Shown: positions 1-17,586 of the stretch, piece after piece
Numbering within the stretch: position 1 is the first letter of the stretch
How the letters are laid out: each line of letters starts with the position of its first letter
From: Closterium sp. Naga37s-1
Lineage: Eukaryota > Streptophyta > Zygnematophyceae > Desmidiales > Closteriaceae
DNA: 64,000 nucleotides
Direction of reading: 5' to 3'
NCBI GenBank assembly: GCA_947471745.1
Contig: CANJKZ010000108.1
Location: 1,899,001 to 1,963,000 of the forward strand
Position numbers and translations under genes: made by a program
The notes under the pieces: model-generated
What the model was told of the DNA's origin: nothing
Databases searched by the model: none
Seen by the model: only the letters and a program-made list of their open reading frames with translations

Positions 1-330
1 GCCTCTCCGCCTTCCGCCCCTCTCAAAATCGCGACTGGGTGACCAACGTGGACACCACGCACTACATCCTTGGCTCTGCTGCCGGCCCCCACCCCTACCC
101 TATGATCGTGCGCGACTTCCAGGTACCTTCCCTCAACCTTACGCATATCCTCACACCTCATGGGAGCACCCCCAGCTTCTCCTCCCCAACCCCACCCCGC
201 GCCTCTCCTCCTTCCGCCCCTCTCAAAATCGCGACTGGGTGACCAACGTGGACACCACGCACTACATCCTTGGCTCTGCTGCCGGCCCCCACCCCTACCC
301 CATGATCGTCCGCGACTTCCAGGTACCTTC
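1..330 (+). repeat. Two tandem 200-bp copies of a TSB exon 3' end with donor
   Basis: Positions 1-200 and 201-330 start the same 200-bp unit. Each unit has intron-like sequence ending in TCTCAAAAT, then coding for [16 protein letters not shown] through VRDFQ, then a GTACCT donor (at 123 and 323). Neither copy has an AG acceptor before the coding part, so both look like downstream decoys of an intact exon outside the window. Confidence 0.8.
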
Positions 331-3300
331 CCTTGCTCCTCTGTCAAGAATCCTCTCGGCCTTTCGCCCTCCCGCCTCAGTCGGATGCGTCTGACTGACC
401 ACCCCTCTCGTGTGTGCTGGAAGGAACTGAGTTGTTGCATGCAGCCCTATGGTTCCTTCCTTCATTGCACTCATAATCACGTCCCCCCCCTCTCCCTCCT
501 AACCCCACCCACTCCACGGCTCTCCTGCTTCCGCCCTCTCAAAATCCTCTTACGCTTCCATTTCCGGTCCCTTCCTGCCCGTCAGGCCATCATTGGCCGG
601 GAAGCCAAGAAGCAGTCTTTCGAGAAATTCGGCCGACTCCCAGACGTGCTGGTGGCGTGTGTGGGGGGCGGGTCGAACGCCATGGGGCTGTTCCACGAGT
701 TCGTGGAGGACGAGGGCGTGCACATGGTGGGCGTGGAGTGGAGGCAAGGGGCACTCATGAGATGGCAACATCCACCCTCCCCGCCTGCCTGGCCCCCCAA
801 TCCCCTGCCTGGCCCCCTTCTGCCTCTGCTGATTTTCCCCTGAAAATTGCTTCCCGCCCTCCATTCCTTCCCGTTCTGCCCGTCAGGCCATCATTGGTCG
901 CGAGGCGAAGAAGCAATCCTTTGAAAAGTTCGGGCGGCTGCCCGACGTTCTGTTGGCATGCGTAGGAGGAGGGTCGAACGCCATGGGGCTGTTCCACGAG
1001 TTCGTGGAGGACGAGGGCGTGCACATGGTGGGCGTGGAGTGGAGGCAAGGGGCACTCATGAGATGGCAACATCCACCCTCCCCGCCTGCCTGGCCCCCCA
1101 ATCCCCTGCCTGGCCCCCTTCTGCCTCTGCTGATTTTCCCCTGAAAATTGCTTCCCGCCCTCCATTCCTTCCCGTTCTGCCCGTCAGGCCATCATTGGTC
1201 GCGAGGCGAAGAAGCAATCCTTTGAAAAGTTCGGGCGGCTGCCCGACGTTCTGTTGGCATGCGTAGGAGGAGGGTCGAACGCCATGGGGCTGTTCCACGA
1301 GTTCGTGGAGGACGAGGGCGTGCACATGCTGGGCGTGGAGTGGAGGCAAGGGGCACTCATGAGATGGCAACATCCACCCTCCCCGCCTGCCTGGCCCCCC
1401 AATCCCCTGCCTGGCCCCCTTCTGCCTCTGCTGATTTTCCCCTGAAAATTGCTTCCCGCCCTCCATTCCTTCCCGTTCTGCCCGTCAGGCCATCATTGGT
1501 CGCGAGGCGAAGAAGCAATCCTTTGAAAAGTTCGGGCGGCTGCCCGACGTTCTGTTGGCATGCGTAGGAGGAGGGTCGAACGCCATGGGGCTGTTCCACG
1601 AGTTCGTGGAGGACGAGGGCGTGCACATGCTGGGCGTGGAGTGGAGGCAAGGGGCACTCATGAGATGGCAACATCCACCCTCCCCGCCTGCCTGGCCCCC
1701 CAATCCCCTGCCTGGCCCCCTTCTGCCTCTGCTGATTTTCCCCTGAAAATTGCTTCCCGCCCTCCATTCCTTCCCGTTCTGCCCGTCAGGCCATCATTGG
1801 TCGCGAGGCGAAGAAGCAATCCTTTGAAAAGTTCGGGCGGCTGCCCGACGTTCTGTTGGCATGCGTAGGAGGAGGGTCGAACGCCATGGGGCTGTTCCAC
1901 GAGTTCGTGGAGGACGAGGGCGTGCACATGGTGGGCGTGGAGTGGAGGCAAGGGGCACTCATGAGATGGCAACATCCACCCTCCCCGCCTGCCTGGCCCC
2001 CCAATCCCCTGCCTGGCCCCCTTCTGCCTCTGCTGATTTTCCCCTGAAAATTGCTTCCCGCCCTCCATTCCTTCCCGTTCTGCCCGTCAGGCCATCATTG
2101 GTCGCGAGGCGAAGAAGCAATCCTTTGAAAAGTTCGGGCGGCTGCCCGACGTTCTGTTGGCATGCGTAGGAGGAGGGTCGAACGCCATGGGGCTGTTCCA
2201 CGAGTTCGTGGAGGACGAGGGCGTGCACATGCTGGGCGTGGAGTGGAGGCGGCGGGGCACTCATGAGATGACAACACCCACCCTTCCTGCCTGCCCCCCC
2301 ACTCCCTGCCTGCCCCACCTCCCGCCCTCCCTGCCTGCCTCCCCAACCTTCCCTTCCTGTCCATCAGGCCATCATCGGTCGGGAGGCGAAGAAGCAATCC
2401 TTTGAAAAGTTCGGGCGGCTGCCCGACGTTCTGGTGGCGTGTGTGGGGGGCGGGTCGAACGCCATGGGGCTGTTCCACGAGTTCGTGGAGGACGAGGGCG
2501 TGCACATGGTGGGCGTGGAGGCGGCGGGGCACGGCGTGCACACGGACAAGCACGCCGCCACGCTCACCGCCGGGGAGGTGGGCGTGCTGCACGGCGCCAT
2601 GAGCTACCTGCTCCAGGACAGCGATGGGCAGATCATTGAACCGCACAGCATCAGCGCCGGGTGAGTGGGTCTGAAGGGGGATTGGAGATGAGATGGGTGG
2701 GAACGGGTGTGGGTTCGTCTGGGTGAAAGGAGGAAAGGGGAGGACGAGGGCGTGCGCATGGTGGGCGTGGAGGCGGCGGGGCACGGCGTGCACACGGACA
2801 AGCATGCCGCCACGCTCACTGCCGGGGAGGTGGGCGTGCTGCACGGCGCCATGAGCTACCTTCTGCAGGACAGCGATGGGCAGATCATCGAACCCCACAG
2901 CATCAGCGCCGGGTGAGTGAGGAGTGGTTGGGAGGGAGTGCGATGGTGGGTTGAAGGAGGGAGGTGGGTTGGGTTGGAGGTGAAGGGAGGTGGGTGGGAG
3001 GACGAGGGCGTGCGCATGGTGGGCGTGGAGGCGGGGGGGCACGGCGTGCACACGGACAAGCACGCCGCCACGCTCACTGCCGGGGAGGTGGGCGTGCTGC
3101 ACGGCGCCATGAGCTACCTGCTGCAGGACAGCGATGGGCAGATCATCGAACCCCACAGCATCAGCGCCGGGTGAGTGAGGAGTGGTTGGGAGGGAGTGCG
3201 ATGGTGGGTTGAAGGAGGGAGGTGGGTTGGGTTGGAGGTGAAGGGAGGTGGGTGGGAGGACGAGGGCGTGCGCATGGTGGGCGTGGAGGCGGGGGGGCAC

Positions 3301-4029
3301 GGCGTGCACACGGACAAGCACGCCGCCACGCTCACTGCCGGGGAGGTGGGCGTGCTGCACGGCGCCATGAGCTACCTGCTGCAGGACAGCGATGGGCAGA
3401 TCATCGAACCCCACAGCATCAGCGCCGGGTGAGTGAGGAGTGGTTGGGAGGGAGTGCGATGGTGGGTTGAAGGAGGGAGGTGGGTTGGGTTGGAGGTGAA
3501 GGGAGGTGGGTGGGAGGACGAGGGCGTGCGCATGGTGGGCGTGGAGGCGGGGGGGCACGGCGTGCACACGGACAAGCACGCCGCCACGCTCACTGCCGGG
3601 GAGGTGGGCGTGCTGCACGGCGCCATGAGCTACCTGCTGCAGGACAGCGATGGGCAGATCATCGAACCCCACAGCATCAGCGCCGGGTGAGTGGGTTTGT
3701 AGGTGGGACGAGTTGGGTGGGAGCGAGCGTGTGTTTGTGTGTGTTGAAGGAGGAGGGGGGAGGTGGGCGTGCTGCACGGCGCCATGAGCTACCTGCTGCA
3801 GGACAGCGATGGGCAGATCATTGAACCGCACAGCATCAGCGCCGGGTGAGTGGAGTGATGGGTGGGAGCGAGTGTGGGGTGGAGGAGAGGAAGAGGTGTG
3901 GTGGAGAGGGAGGTGGGTGTGCTGCACGGCGCCATGAGCTACCTGCTGCAGGATTCAGATGCGCAGATTATAGAGCCCCACAGCATCAGCGCCGGGTGAG
4001 TTCTTGGCGGTTGGGAGGAGGGGATGGGA

Positions 4030-4100
<71 letters not shown>

Positions 4101-4103
4101 TGC

Positions 4104-4140
<37 letters not shown>

Positions 4141-5319
4141 GGAGGAGGAGGGGGAGGTGGGCGTGCTGCACGGCACCATGAGCTACCTGCTGCAGGACAG
4201 CGATGGGCAGATCATTGAGCCCCACAGCATTAGCGCCGGGTGAGTTGAGGAAGAATGTATGTGTGCTGGAGGAGGGGCAGGATGAGAGAGAGTAGCATTG
4301 GAGGATGGGGTATGTGTGGGTATGCGGCGGGGTTGGATTGGATGCAACCGATCAGGCCATGGGTGGAGGTCTACGCCTTTGAGAATTATTGATGTGGGGG
4401 TGGCGGTGCAGCTTTGAGTGGGGGAGCACATCATTCCAGTGTGATGTACTCAATGGGTGGGGTGGGGGACACAGCAACAAGCTGTCTTTGCAGAACACTG
4501 ATGGATGCTGATTCGCTATTCCCACCAACCCCTCACCCTCCCTTGTCCTCTCCGCTCCTGAGTGGGGCCTGAGCATATAGCTTACCACCATTCCCTCACC
4601 TTCCTCTGTCCTCCCCGCACTCTGGTTTGTGCTTCCTTCCGCAGCCTTGACTACCCAGGAGTGGGTCCAGAGCACAGCTTCCTCAAGGACATTGGGCGAG
4701 CAGAGTACTTCAGTGTCACTGATGACGAGGCCCTGCAAGGTACGCGGGGAATGGGGGGAAGGTGCACTCAAATTCGGCCTTGACTACCCAGGAGTGGGTC
4801 CTGAGCACAGCTTTCTCAAGGACTTTGGCCGGGCAGAGTACTTTAGTGTCACTGACGACGAGGCCCTGCAAGGTAAGAGGGTAATTGGGGGGGAGGTGTT
4901 GTCAAATGCAGCTTTCTTGGCCGGACATAGTTCGTCAGTGTGACTGATTACAAGGCACTGCAAGGTAAGTGGGAAATGGTGAGGTGTATGGTGTGAGTGT
5001 AAAGTGCAAAAGATTTTAGAATATCGCCCCTGGGTTCTTAGTATATGTTTCTACCTCCTCTGTTCAGTGACTAGAGAATGGTTTCAAGATGGACCATGGT
5101 GGCATGCTTCCTTGATATTCCCCTTGTTCGTGCGCAGCATTCAAGCGTGTGTCGCGATTGGAAGGCATCATCCCCGCCCTGGAGACGTCCCATGCGTTGG
5201 CATACCTCGAGTACCTCTGCCCGCAGCTGGCCGATGGCACCAAGGTCATTGTTTGCTTTAGTGGCCGCGGCGACAAAGACGTCAATACCGTCATCGACTT
5301 GCTTGGTGACGACCTTTGA
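1..5319 (+). CDS. TSB: Tryptophan synthase beta chain, 3' part (gene enters from left edge)
   Basis: The enzyme condenses indole with serine to make tryptophan using PLP; plant forms act in the plastid. Intact exons in the window are 2368-2660, 4645-4739 and 5138-5319 (TGA stop), and their phases join without a break. Visible family motifs, in order, are the glycine-rich phosphate loop [56 protein letters not shown] and the C-terminal CFSGRGDKD. The exon encoding [16 protein letters not shown] is seen only as two 3'-truncated copies (about 35-122 and 235-322), so its intact version, and the N-terminal half with the PLP lysine, should lie left of position 1. The 4.5 kb between the first and last exon is mostly truncated exon copies that carry extra acceptors or donors. 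Family identity is certain. The exact splice choice among near-identical copies is inferred from phase and completeness. Confidence 0.93.
586..2310 (+). repeat. Array of six truncated TSB exon 5' copies, 301-bp unit
   Basis: Acceptor-plus-exon-start copies begin at 586, 887, 1188, 1489, 1790 and 2091; the intact exon begins at 2368. Units 887 to 2091 are spaced exactly 301 bp and are almost identical; the first, at 586, is visibly older. Each copy codes [20 protein letters not shown] through GVE, then runs into intron sequence ([10 protein letters not shown], later a stop) where the intact exon continues with AAGHG. None has a donor at the break. They add six competing 3' splice sites before the real one. 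Confidence 0.9.
2742..4239 (+). repeat. Array of seven truncated TSB exon 3' copies with donors
   Basis: Downstream of the intact exon (2368-2660), copies of its 3' part repeat at 2742-2912, 3000-3170, 3258-3428 and 3516-3686 (258-bp spacing, starting at EDEGV). Shorter copies follow at about 3759-3845, 3909-3995 and 4154-4239 (starting at EVGVLHG). All keep ISAG followed by a GTGAG donor, and none has an acceptor. The true donor is at 2661; seven more follow. Confidence 0.9.
4033..4140 (+). repeat. (TG)n microsatellite in TSB intron
   Basis: About 105 bp of near-pure TG dinucleotides, broken by a few GA steps, sit between two truncated exon copies in the intron. Confidence 0.95.
4781..4964 (+). 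repeat. Two downstream copies of the [15 protein letters not shown] exon
   Basis: A near-complete second copy of exon 4645-4739 lies at about 4781-4871 with donor GTAAGA but without an AG acceptor. A badly decayed third copy at about 4905-4963 ends in donor GTAAGT. Confidence 0.85.
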
Positions 5320-6508
5320 ACCTCCCATTGTGTAAAAGCGGATTCTTCCTGATAATGGCATGAAGACAGTAAGGTACTTGCATCTGGGCTACCTCTGGCA
5401 CAAATAAATAGATAATCGTGTACACTGCATGCCATAAAATTTCAGTACAGTTTCCAGCCCGCTTGGGTCATGTTTGTCTGTGTTACGAGTGCAATTGAGT
5501 GAACGAACGAGAATTGCACTATCGAAGCAAGAGTACAATGAGCGAAGGCATGAGCGAAGAATATATAGCGAAACTACAGTGGTAACGGTAATGTGTGGAA
5601 AATGGGGTGCGCGACGGGCCTGGTGCCGAGGTTGGGAAAGTGTCGAGGCGGAGGTCCGGAGCGCGGGTTACCAACCGAACCGTGAGGTTGGGTCGCGTCG
5701 TGAATGGTGGCGGGAATGGTGTCGAAGCGAGTGTCGCGAGTGGTAAAGGATTACTGTTGGGTGCTGTGGGTGGGAACAGTGGTGTACGCGCTTGAGCAGG
5801 GACGCGAAGTAAGGAAAAGGAATTTTCCTTACAGTCTGGTAAAAAGTCGGTCAGGGACCAAATCGTCGTCAGAACCTAAACTCACCGTCGCTCACCTGCA
5901 GCTGCACTGACTTGTGCGATTCGGCAGGTGCTGTGGTCGGACGGAAAAAGGCATGCGCGGTTCGATGTCAGAGCCTTCCATTCTGGTTTGGAATTCGGAA
6001 ATCCCGAGGTCGCATCTCACAGGCACTCGAGGCAAGCTCGAGGTTGCACTTTGGATTGGAGCACCATGAAAACGGTCGAAAAAGCGAATGGCCCTTCTTG
6101 CTAGCAAATTGATGCACACTGAACTCCTTGATGAATTTCCTACCGACCTTGGTGCTGTCGAACAAACCAGCCCGCCTTTTTCCCAATTATCTCCGTTTCC
6201 TTCTTTCTGTGGACGCCTGTCCTAGTGAGCACAAGGAATTCTGTTAGTAACACGTCTCGTGTTACTTTTATGTAGCTTCACCTAGGTCTCGGAATCCAGA
6301 AGTCCCGGTGTTGCCTTGTGTTGAGTACACATCCAGTTACGAACTTGAAAGTGGATCTTGAGGGATCTTCTTTATCCGAGAGAACTTTAGAGTTGCTTCC
6401 CCGTTCGATCGAATCGTGTTTATATCCATCACAGGTCCCTGGTAGAATCACTAACCGGCATCACCCAAAACGCAAGAGAATCCGTTATCCTCATCAGCTT
6501 AGCTCGCC
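5320..6508. other. Intergenic: TSB 3' flank and GH17 upstream region
   Basis: No gene is supported here. AATAAATA near 5403, about 85 bp after the TSB stop, is a plausible polyadenylation signal. The rest shows no coding similarity that I recognise and must hold the promoter and 5' UTR of the GH17 gene. Confidence 0.6.
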
Positions 6509-9500
6509 ATGGCTCTGCGACAGACGTGCTTGCGAAGGCTATGCGGTAACCCGCCAGCGTCTTCTTTCGTCAATCACACCATCTGGCACTGCTTCGCTGC
6601 GTTACTGTTACTCGCCGCGGCGAGCAGCACGATCGGCGTGCAGCCTGCGGCCGCCGACGCATTCTCCCAGCCCATCGGCGTGTGCTGGGGCCGCAACTCG
6701 TGGCAGCAGATGCCGCCTAAAGCCGTCGTAAAGCTGCTTCAAGTAAGTTCACCAGGATTCGGCGACTACTACTCAGTTCCTAATCTATGTATTACACAAT
6801 GACTAGGAGTTTCTCAGTTCCCCTCAGGACAACGGCAGCAAGCGGCGAAAGTCGTTTGCATAATGAGGAGTCCACGTTTCACTCTCACCTTCTGCTGCTA
6901 TCACCCCTCCTTTCTATCACCCGTGCTGCAATCCCTCGTTTCAGGACAACGGCATCAAGCGGTTGAAGCTGTTCGGCGCTGACGTGGACATTTTGCGCGC
7001 GCTGGTGGGCACGGACATTGAGGTGGCCGTGATGCTGCAGAACGAGTATCTTAATCTCGTTGCCGGCTCGCAGAAGGAAGCGGCCAAGTGGCTCAGCAAC
7101 AACGTGTCGCCCTTCGTGTTTCCCAAAGGAGCCAACATCAGGTAGGGACGCCCTTTTTATTAATTTCAGAAACGCCCTCCAACACAAGGTGTTTTTGAAT
7201 CTTCTCCAAAACACCAACCAACATCATATACGCCTCGTGCTGGTGGGCACGGACGGAGATCGAGGTGGCGGTGATGCTGCAGAACGAGTACCTCAACCTC
7301 GTCGCCGGCTCGCAGAAGGACTCAGCAATAACGTGTCGCTCTTCGTGTTTCCTAAGGGAGCCAACATCAGGTACGGCTGATGCGGGGTGTTTTCTATATC
7401 TCTGAAAATCACCCTTCAGCATCAGTTACGCGTCATGCGGGGTGTTTTAGAAGTTCTCAACAACGCCATTTCCCCCTTCCCCCTTCCCGTCCCTGGGTGC
7501 AGAGAGATAGCCGTGGGGAACGAGCCCTTACTGCACGGGGTACCAGGGCATTTATGGAACTCTATGTGACCCCATCTCCCCTTTCCCTCACTGTCCTCTC
7601 CCCTCTTTCTCTGGGTGCGGGGAGATAGCCGCGGAAAACGAGCCGTTCCTTCAGGGCTACCAGGTCATAAACGAGCCGCTGAGATGTCCCCGTTCCCCAT
7701 CCCTCCTCACCCCCCCTTCTCCCACTGTCTTCCCCTCCAACCTTTCCCTGATCGCAGAGAGAAAGCAGTGGGCTATGAGCCGTTCCTGCAGGGCTACCAG
7801 TGCATGAACGTTTCCTGTATGACCCCCCACCTTTTTCTCCCTCCTCCTCCGCTTCCCTTCCCTCCCCTCCTCCCCTAAGAGCAGGGAGATAGCCGTGGGG
7901 AACGAGCCCTTCCTGCAGGGCTATCAGGGCATGTACGAGCCAGCCGTGGTGCCGGCGATGCGGAGCATGTACAGCGCAGAGTCTATTTCTTATCCACCAT
8001 TTGCTCCTCCCACTTACCTCCGCTTCCCTCCGCCCCCCCCTCTGCTTGCAGGGAGATAGCCGTGGGGAACGAGCCGTTTCTGCAGGGCTACCAGGGCATG
8101 TACGAGTCAGCCGTGGTGCCGGCAATGCGAAACATGTACAGTGCGTTACAGGACGCCAAACTAGACGACAAAATCAAACTCACCGTGCCTCTTAACGCGG
8201 ATATTTTGGGAAGCTCGTACCCGCCGTCCTCGGGCGAGGTTCGGGGGGATATTTTGGAGGATATTACTGCGATTGCAGATATTTTGAAGCAGTCGGGTGG
8301 AACGTTCTCCATAAATATCTATCCGTTTCTGACGCTGCATCAGGATACGGCGGGGGATATAGGGTTGAACCAGGTTTTTTTGGGGCAGCCTGGCGGGCAG
8401 GCGTGGAAGTTCAAGGACCCCAAGAGCGGGCTGAAATACGACAACATCTTCGACGGCGCGTTTGATGCTGTGGTGGCTGCTCTGGAGAAGATCGGATACG
8501 GCAATGTGAGTGCAGGCTGAGGGGATTATATTGGGGCTGAATGTGGGGCCGGGGTTGAATGTGGGATCATTGTGGGCGTTTGATGCTGTGGTGGCTGCTC
8601 TGGAGAAGATTGGATATGGTGATGTGAGTGCAGGCTGAGGCTCCCTGTGGGGATTATTGTGGCGCTGAATTAAGGCTGAATGTGGGGCAGGGGCTGAATG
8701 TGGGGGTCGTTGTGGGATCATTGTGGGCGTTTGATGCGGTGGTGGCTGCTCTGGAGAAGATGGGATATGGCAATGTGAGTGGAGGCTGAGGCTTTATGTG
8801 GGGATGAATGTGGGGCTGAATTTGGGGCTGGATGTGAGGCTGAATGTGAGGCTGGATGTGAGGCTGAATGTGAGGCTGAATGTGAGGCTGAATGTGAGGC
8901 TGAATGTGAGGCTGAATGTGAGGCTGGATGTGAGGCTGAATGTGAGGCTGAATGTGAGGCTGAATGTGAGGCTGGATGTGAGGCTGAATGTGAGGCTGAA
9001 TGTGAGGCTGGATGTGAGGCTGGATGTGAGGCTGAATGTGAGGCTGGATGTGTTGCCGGGGCTGAATGTGAGGCTGGGGATGAATGTGGAACTGAATGTG
9101 GTGTTCATTGTGGCATCATCATGGCATCGTTGTGGGCGTTTGATGCTGCGGTGGCTCGTGGGGCTTATTGTGGGCTCATTATGGGCTCACTTTGAGCTCC
9201 ACACTGTGGGTCTCATAGTAGCTACCTCTCCTCACCTACCCACTCTTGTATGCCCACCAGACTTTTCCTTCACTTCGCTTTCCACCTTTTCCCTACTATT
9301 CTTCTCCTCCCGTTCCTCTCAGAACTCCCCGCTCCCCTTCGTCCAGTTCCTCCCCCTTTCCCTTGCCCACCACACACTTTGCTCCATAAGCCCGTCACTA
9401 GCCCCTCCTCCCTCCACCCTATTTCACCACACTCTTCCCCCTCCCCCCCCTCCCCTCTCCTTCTGCCTGCAGCTTCCGATCGAGATCGGAGAGATTGGGT

Positions 9501-10186
9501 GGCCATCCGACGGCCAGGGTGACACGAGGGGCTACGCCACAGTGGACAACGCCTATCGCTTCAACCAGGCCATTTTAGCCCACATGCTGTCAGGAAAAGG
9601 CACGCCCGCCCGCCCGAATCAAATCTTGAGTGGGTACCTCTTCGCGCTTTCAGACGAAGACCGGAAGATTACTCTTGCCGGCCCGTTCGAGAGGCACTGG
9701 GGGATTTTCCGCGCAGACGGGACCCCGAAATACCCCTTGGATTTAACGGGCGGCGGGAAGAATGTCACTCTGAAAAGTGCGACGGGGATTGTGCTGTATC
9801 CCGGGCGGTGGTGTGTGGCTAAGGAGGGTGCAGACCCCCAGAAATTGGCAGATGCGGTGACGTACGCTTGCGGGGATACGAAGCCTTCGGATTGCACGCC
9901 TGCACAGGTTGGAGGGTCGTGTTACTTTAATGGGAGCACAGCAAAGGTTGCGACCTATGCGTTTAATAGCTATTTCCAGCTGAATAACCAGTCAGGTGGG
10001 GCATGTGACTTCAAGGGGGTGGCTGAAGTGGTGCAGAACAACCCTACCCAGGAACAGTGTAGGTATTTATTGGGAATTGATCAAGCAGCCTCTAAGGCTG
10101 CTGGAAGAGGGATGGGTATGCGGGTTTGGAACCTACATATTCTTAGTATGCTTGTGGTTGTAGTCATGGGTGCCATGCTCCCCTAA
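6509..10186 (+). CDS. GH17 beta-1,3-glucanase with X8/CBM43 domain and GPI-type tail
   Basis: Predicted to hydrolyse beta-1,3-glucan (callose-type polymer) at the cell surface. Exons 6509-6742, 6945-7141, 8052-8505 and 9473-10186 join in phase to 532 residues. An N-terminal hydrophobic stretch at about residues 28-45 is a likely signal peptide, followed by PIGVCWGRNS, the usual start of mature GH17 enzymes. The proton donor is expected at Glu151 in AVGNEP and the nucleophile at Glu302 in GEIGWPSDG. An X8 domain at about 407-495 has the six expected cysteines, beginning at RWCVAKEG. The C-terminus ends in a hydrophobic tail (ILSMLVVVVMGAMLP) typical of GPI-anchor signals. Introns 1 to 3 contain truncated copies of the neighbouring exons; intron 3 also has a 12-bp minisatellite. 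Start choice: this ATG gives the signal peptide, and no other start is needed. Confidence 0.93.
6827..6860 (+). repeat. Upstream 5' copy of GH17 exon 2
   Basis: CCTCAG followed by coding for DNGSKRRK mimics the true exon 2 start at 6945 (TTTCAG then DNGIKRLK). It is a short acceptor-bearing copy 115 bp upstream. Confidence 0.75.
7240..7371 (+). repeat. Downstream 3' copy of GH17 exon 2 with donor
   Basis: It codes VMLQNEYLNLVAGSQK and FVFPKGANIR like exon 2 and ends at donor GTACGG, but has small deletions that break the frame and no acceptor. It lies about 100 bp after the intact exon. Confidence 0.85.
7500..7980 (+). repeat. Four truncated 5' copies of GH17 exon 3
   Basis: Copies of the exon start (coding EIAVGNEPFLQGYQ) occur at about 7502, 7621, 7760 and 7885, mostly preceded by an AG acceptor and a pyrimidine tract. 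They come before the intact exon at 8052. Three have lost sense (for example EIAAENEP and EKAVGYEP). The copy at 7885 is closest to the real exon and reaches about 80 bp into it. Confidence 0.85.
8568..8792 (+). repeat. Two downstream 3' copies of GH17 exon 3 with donors
   Basis: Sequences coding FDAVVAALEKIGYG at about 8577-8622 and FDAVVAALEKMGYG at about 8728-8774 repeat the exon end (true donor at 8506). Each retains a GTGAGTG donor and the following intron start. Confidence 0.88.
8799..9110 (+). repeat. 12-bp minisatellite in GH17 intron 3
   Basis: About 21 tandem units of RATGTGAGGCTG (R = A or G) occur, with a few variant units at each end. The unit matches intron sequence just after the exon 3 donor copies (GTGAGTGCAGGCTGA, AATGTGGGGC), so it probably grew from donor-flanking sequence. 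Its length, a multiple of three, keeps a long meaningless frame open. Confidence 0.93.
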
Positions 10187-11131
10187 GTGGGGAAGGGCAG
10201 CGGTTGTACTCCTTAAAGTGTTTTATTCAATATGACCATAATGGGCCCGATTAGTATGGGATATCCCGAATGAGACTCAAAACTAGGTATATGCTTTTCC
10301 GTGGTGGAAACCATTCCATAATATTAAGTACCGGTACATAAACAACCCTTGAGGTTGATGTTGTGTTTCAGCAAGTTTGTTGGTGAAAAACATGACCTAT
10401 ATTTCCGTCTATCGAAGAACTAACAACGCGAATGAAAGCGGTCAAACGGGGTTGAACAATCAGAGTGGGCAGACAGGACAAAAAAAGTTTTGCTTGTGGC
10501 GGCATCGCGCTTTCAACTCCTGCCGGACCGACCGTGGTTTTGTACTGTGACAGAAAAATACAGGGTAGCACTGGTTTGATAACATGTTTGGCGACGAGCC
10601 GAATCTACACGCGCATTTCTTCTGGCTTTTACGGTGCCCCATTCTGCTAAAAGATTTTCAGGTGACGGCTTCCGTGTTGAAGGGGCAACCTGGAGTTCCA
10701 GTCCCACAGATGCAAGATACAAGTGAAAAAGGATCCCGTCCCGTCCCGTCCCATCTCGTTCCGTTCCGTCCGTGAAAAAGTGAGTGGTGTTCGGTTCCGA
10801 GGCTGGAGAAGTGGTTTGGAGAGGGGGGGAAGGTTGGTTCGTCGTTGGGCAGGTCCCTCGGTTCTGGTTTTGCTGGTAGTGTGAGAGTCAAGGGTTCCCA
10901 AGAGAACCGCATTTCTGCTGGACCGCTGTCTCAGGAACTTCAGGTCTGCCTGAATGCTTCACTCTCCAATTTCCAGGCATCACTCTTCCAGCACCTATCC
11001 TCCAGCTCTAGTAGGTTTCCCAGGAGCTATCGGTTTTCGTTGGTAGCTTCACACGCAGCGAAACCGGAGATAGCTGTCGTCGGATATTTTGCTGGTGTTT
11101 TTTTTGTTCTAAATAGAAACTGGTGGATATA
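10187..11131. other. Intergenic: GH17 3' flank and CDPK upstream region
   Basis: No coding signal is seen. A short CCCGT repeat sits at about 10737-10770. The CDPK promoter and 5' UTR must lie here; I see no convincing TATA box. Confidence 0.5.

Positions 11132-17586
<6,455 letters not shown>

Noticed and set aside
586..2310. Six separate TSB paralogues or alternative exons
   Set aside because: Each copy is cut at the same point, runs into intron sequence with stops, and lacks a donor. Only the copy at 2368 is complete.
8798..10186. A 462-codon single frame as an independent gene upstream of the GH17 C-terminus
   Set aside because: Its first part is the minisatellite and intron; only 9473-10186 is GH17 coding, joined by a clear acceptor.
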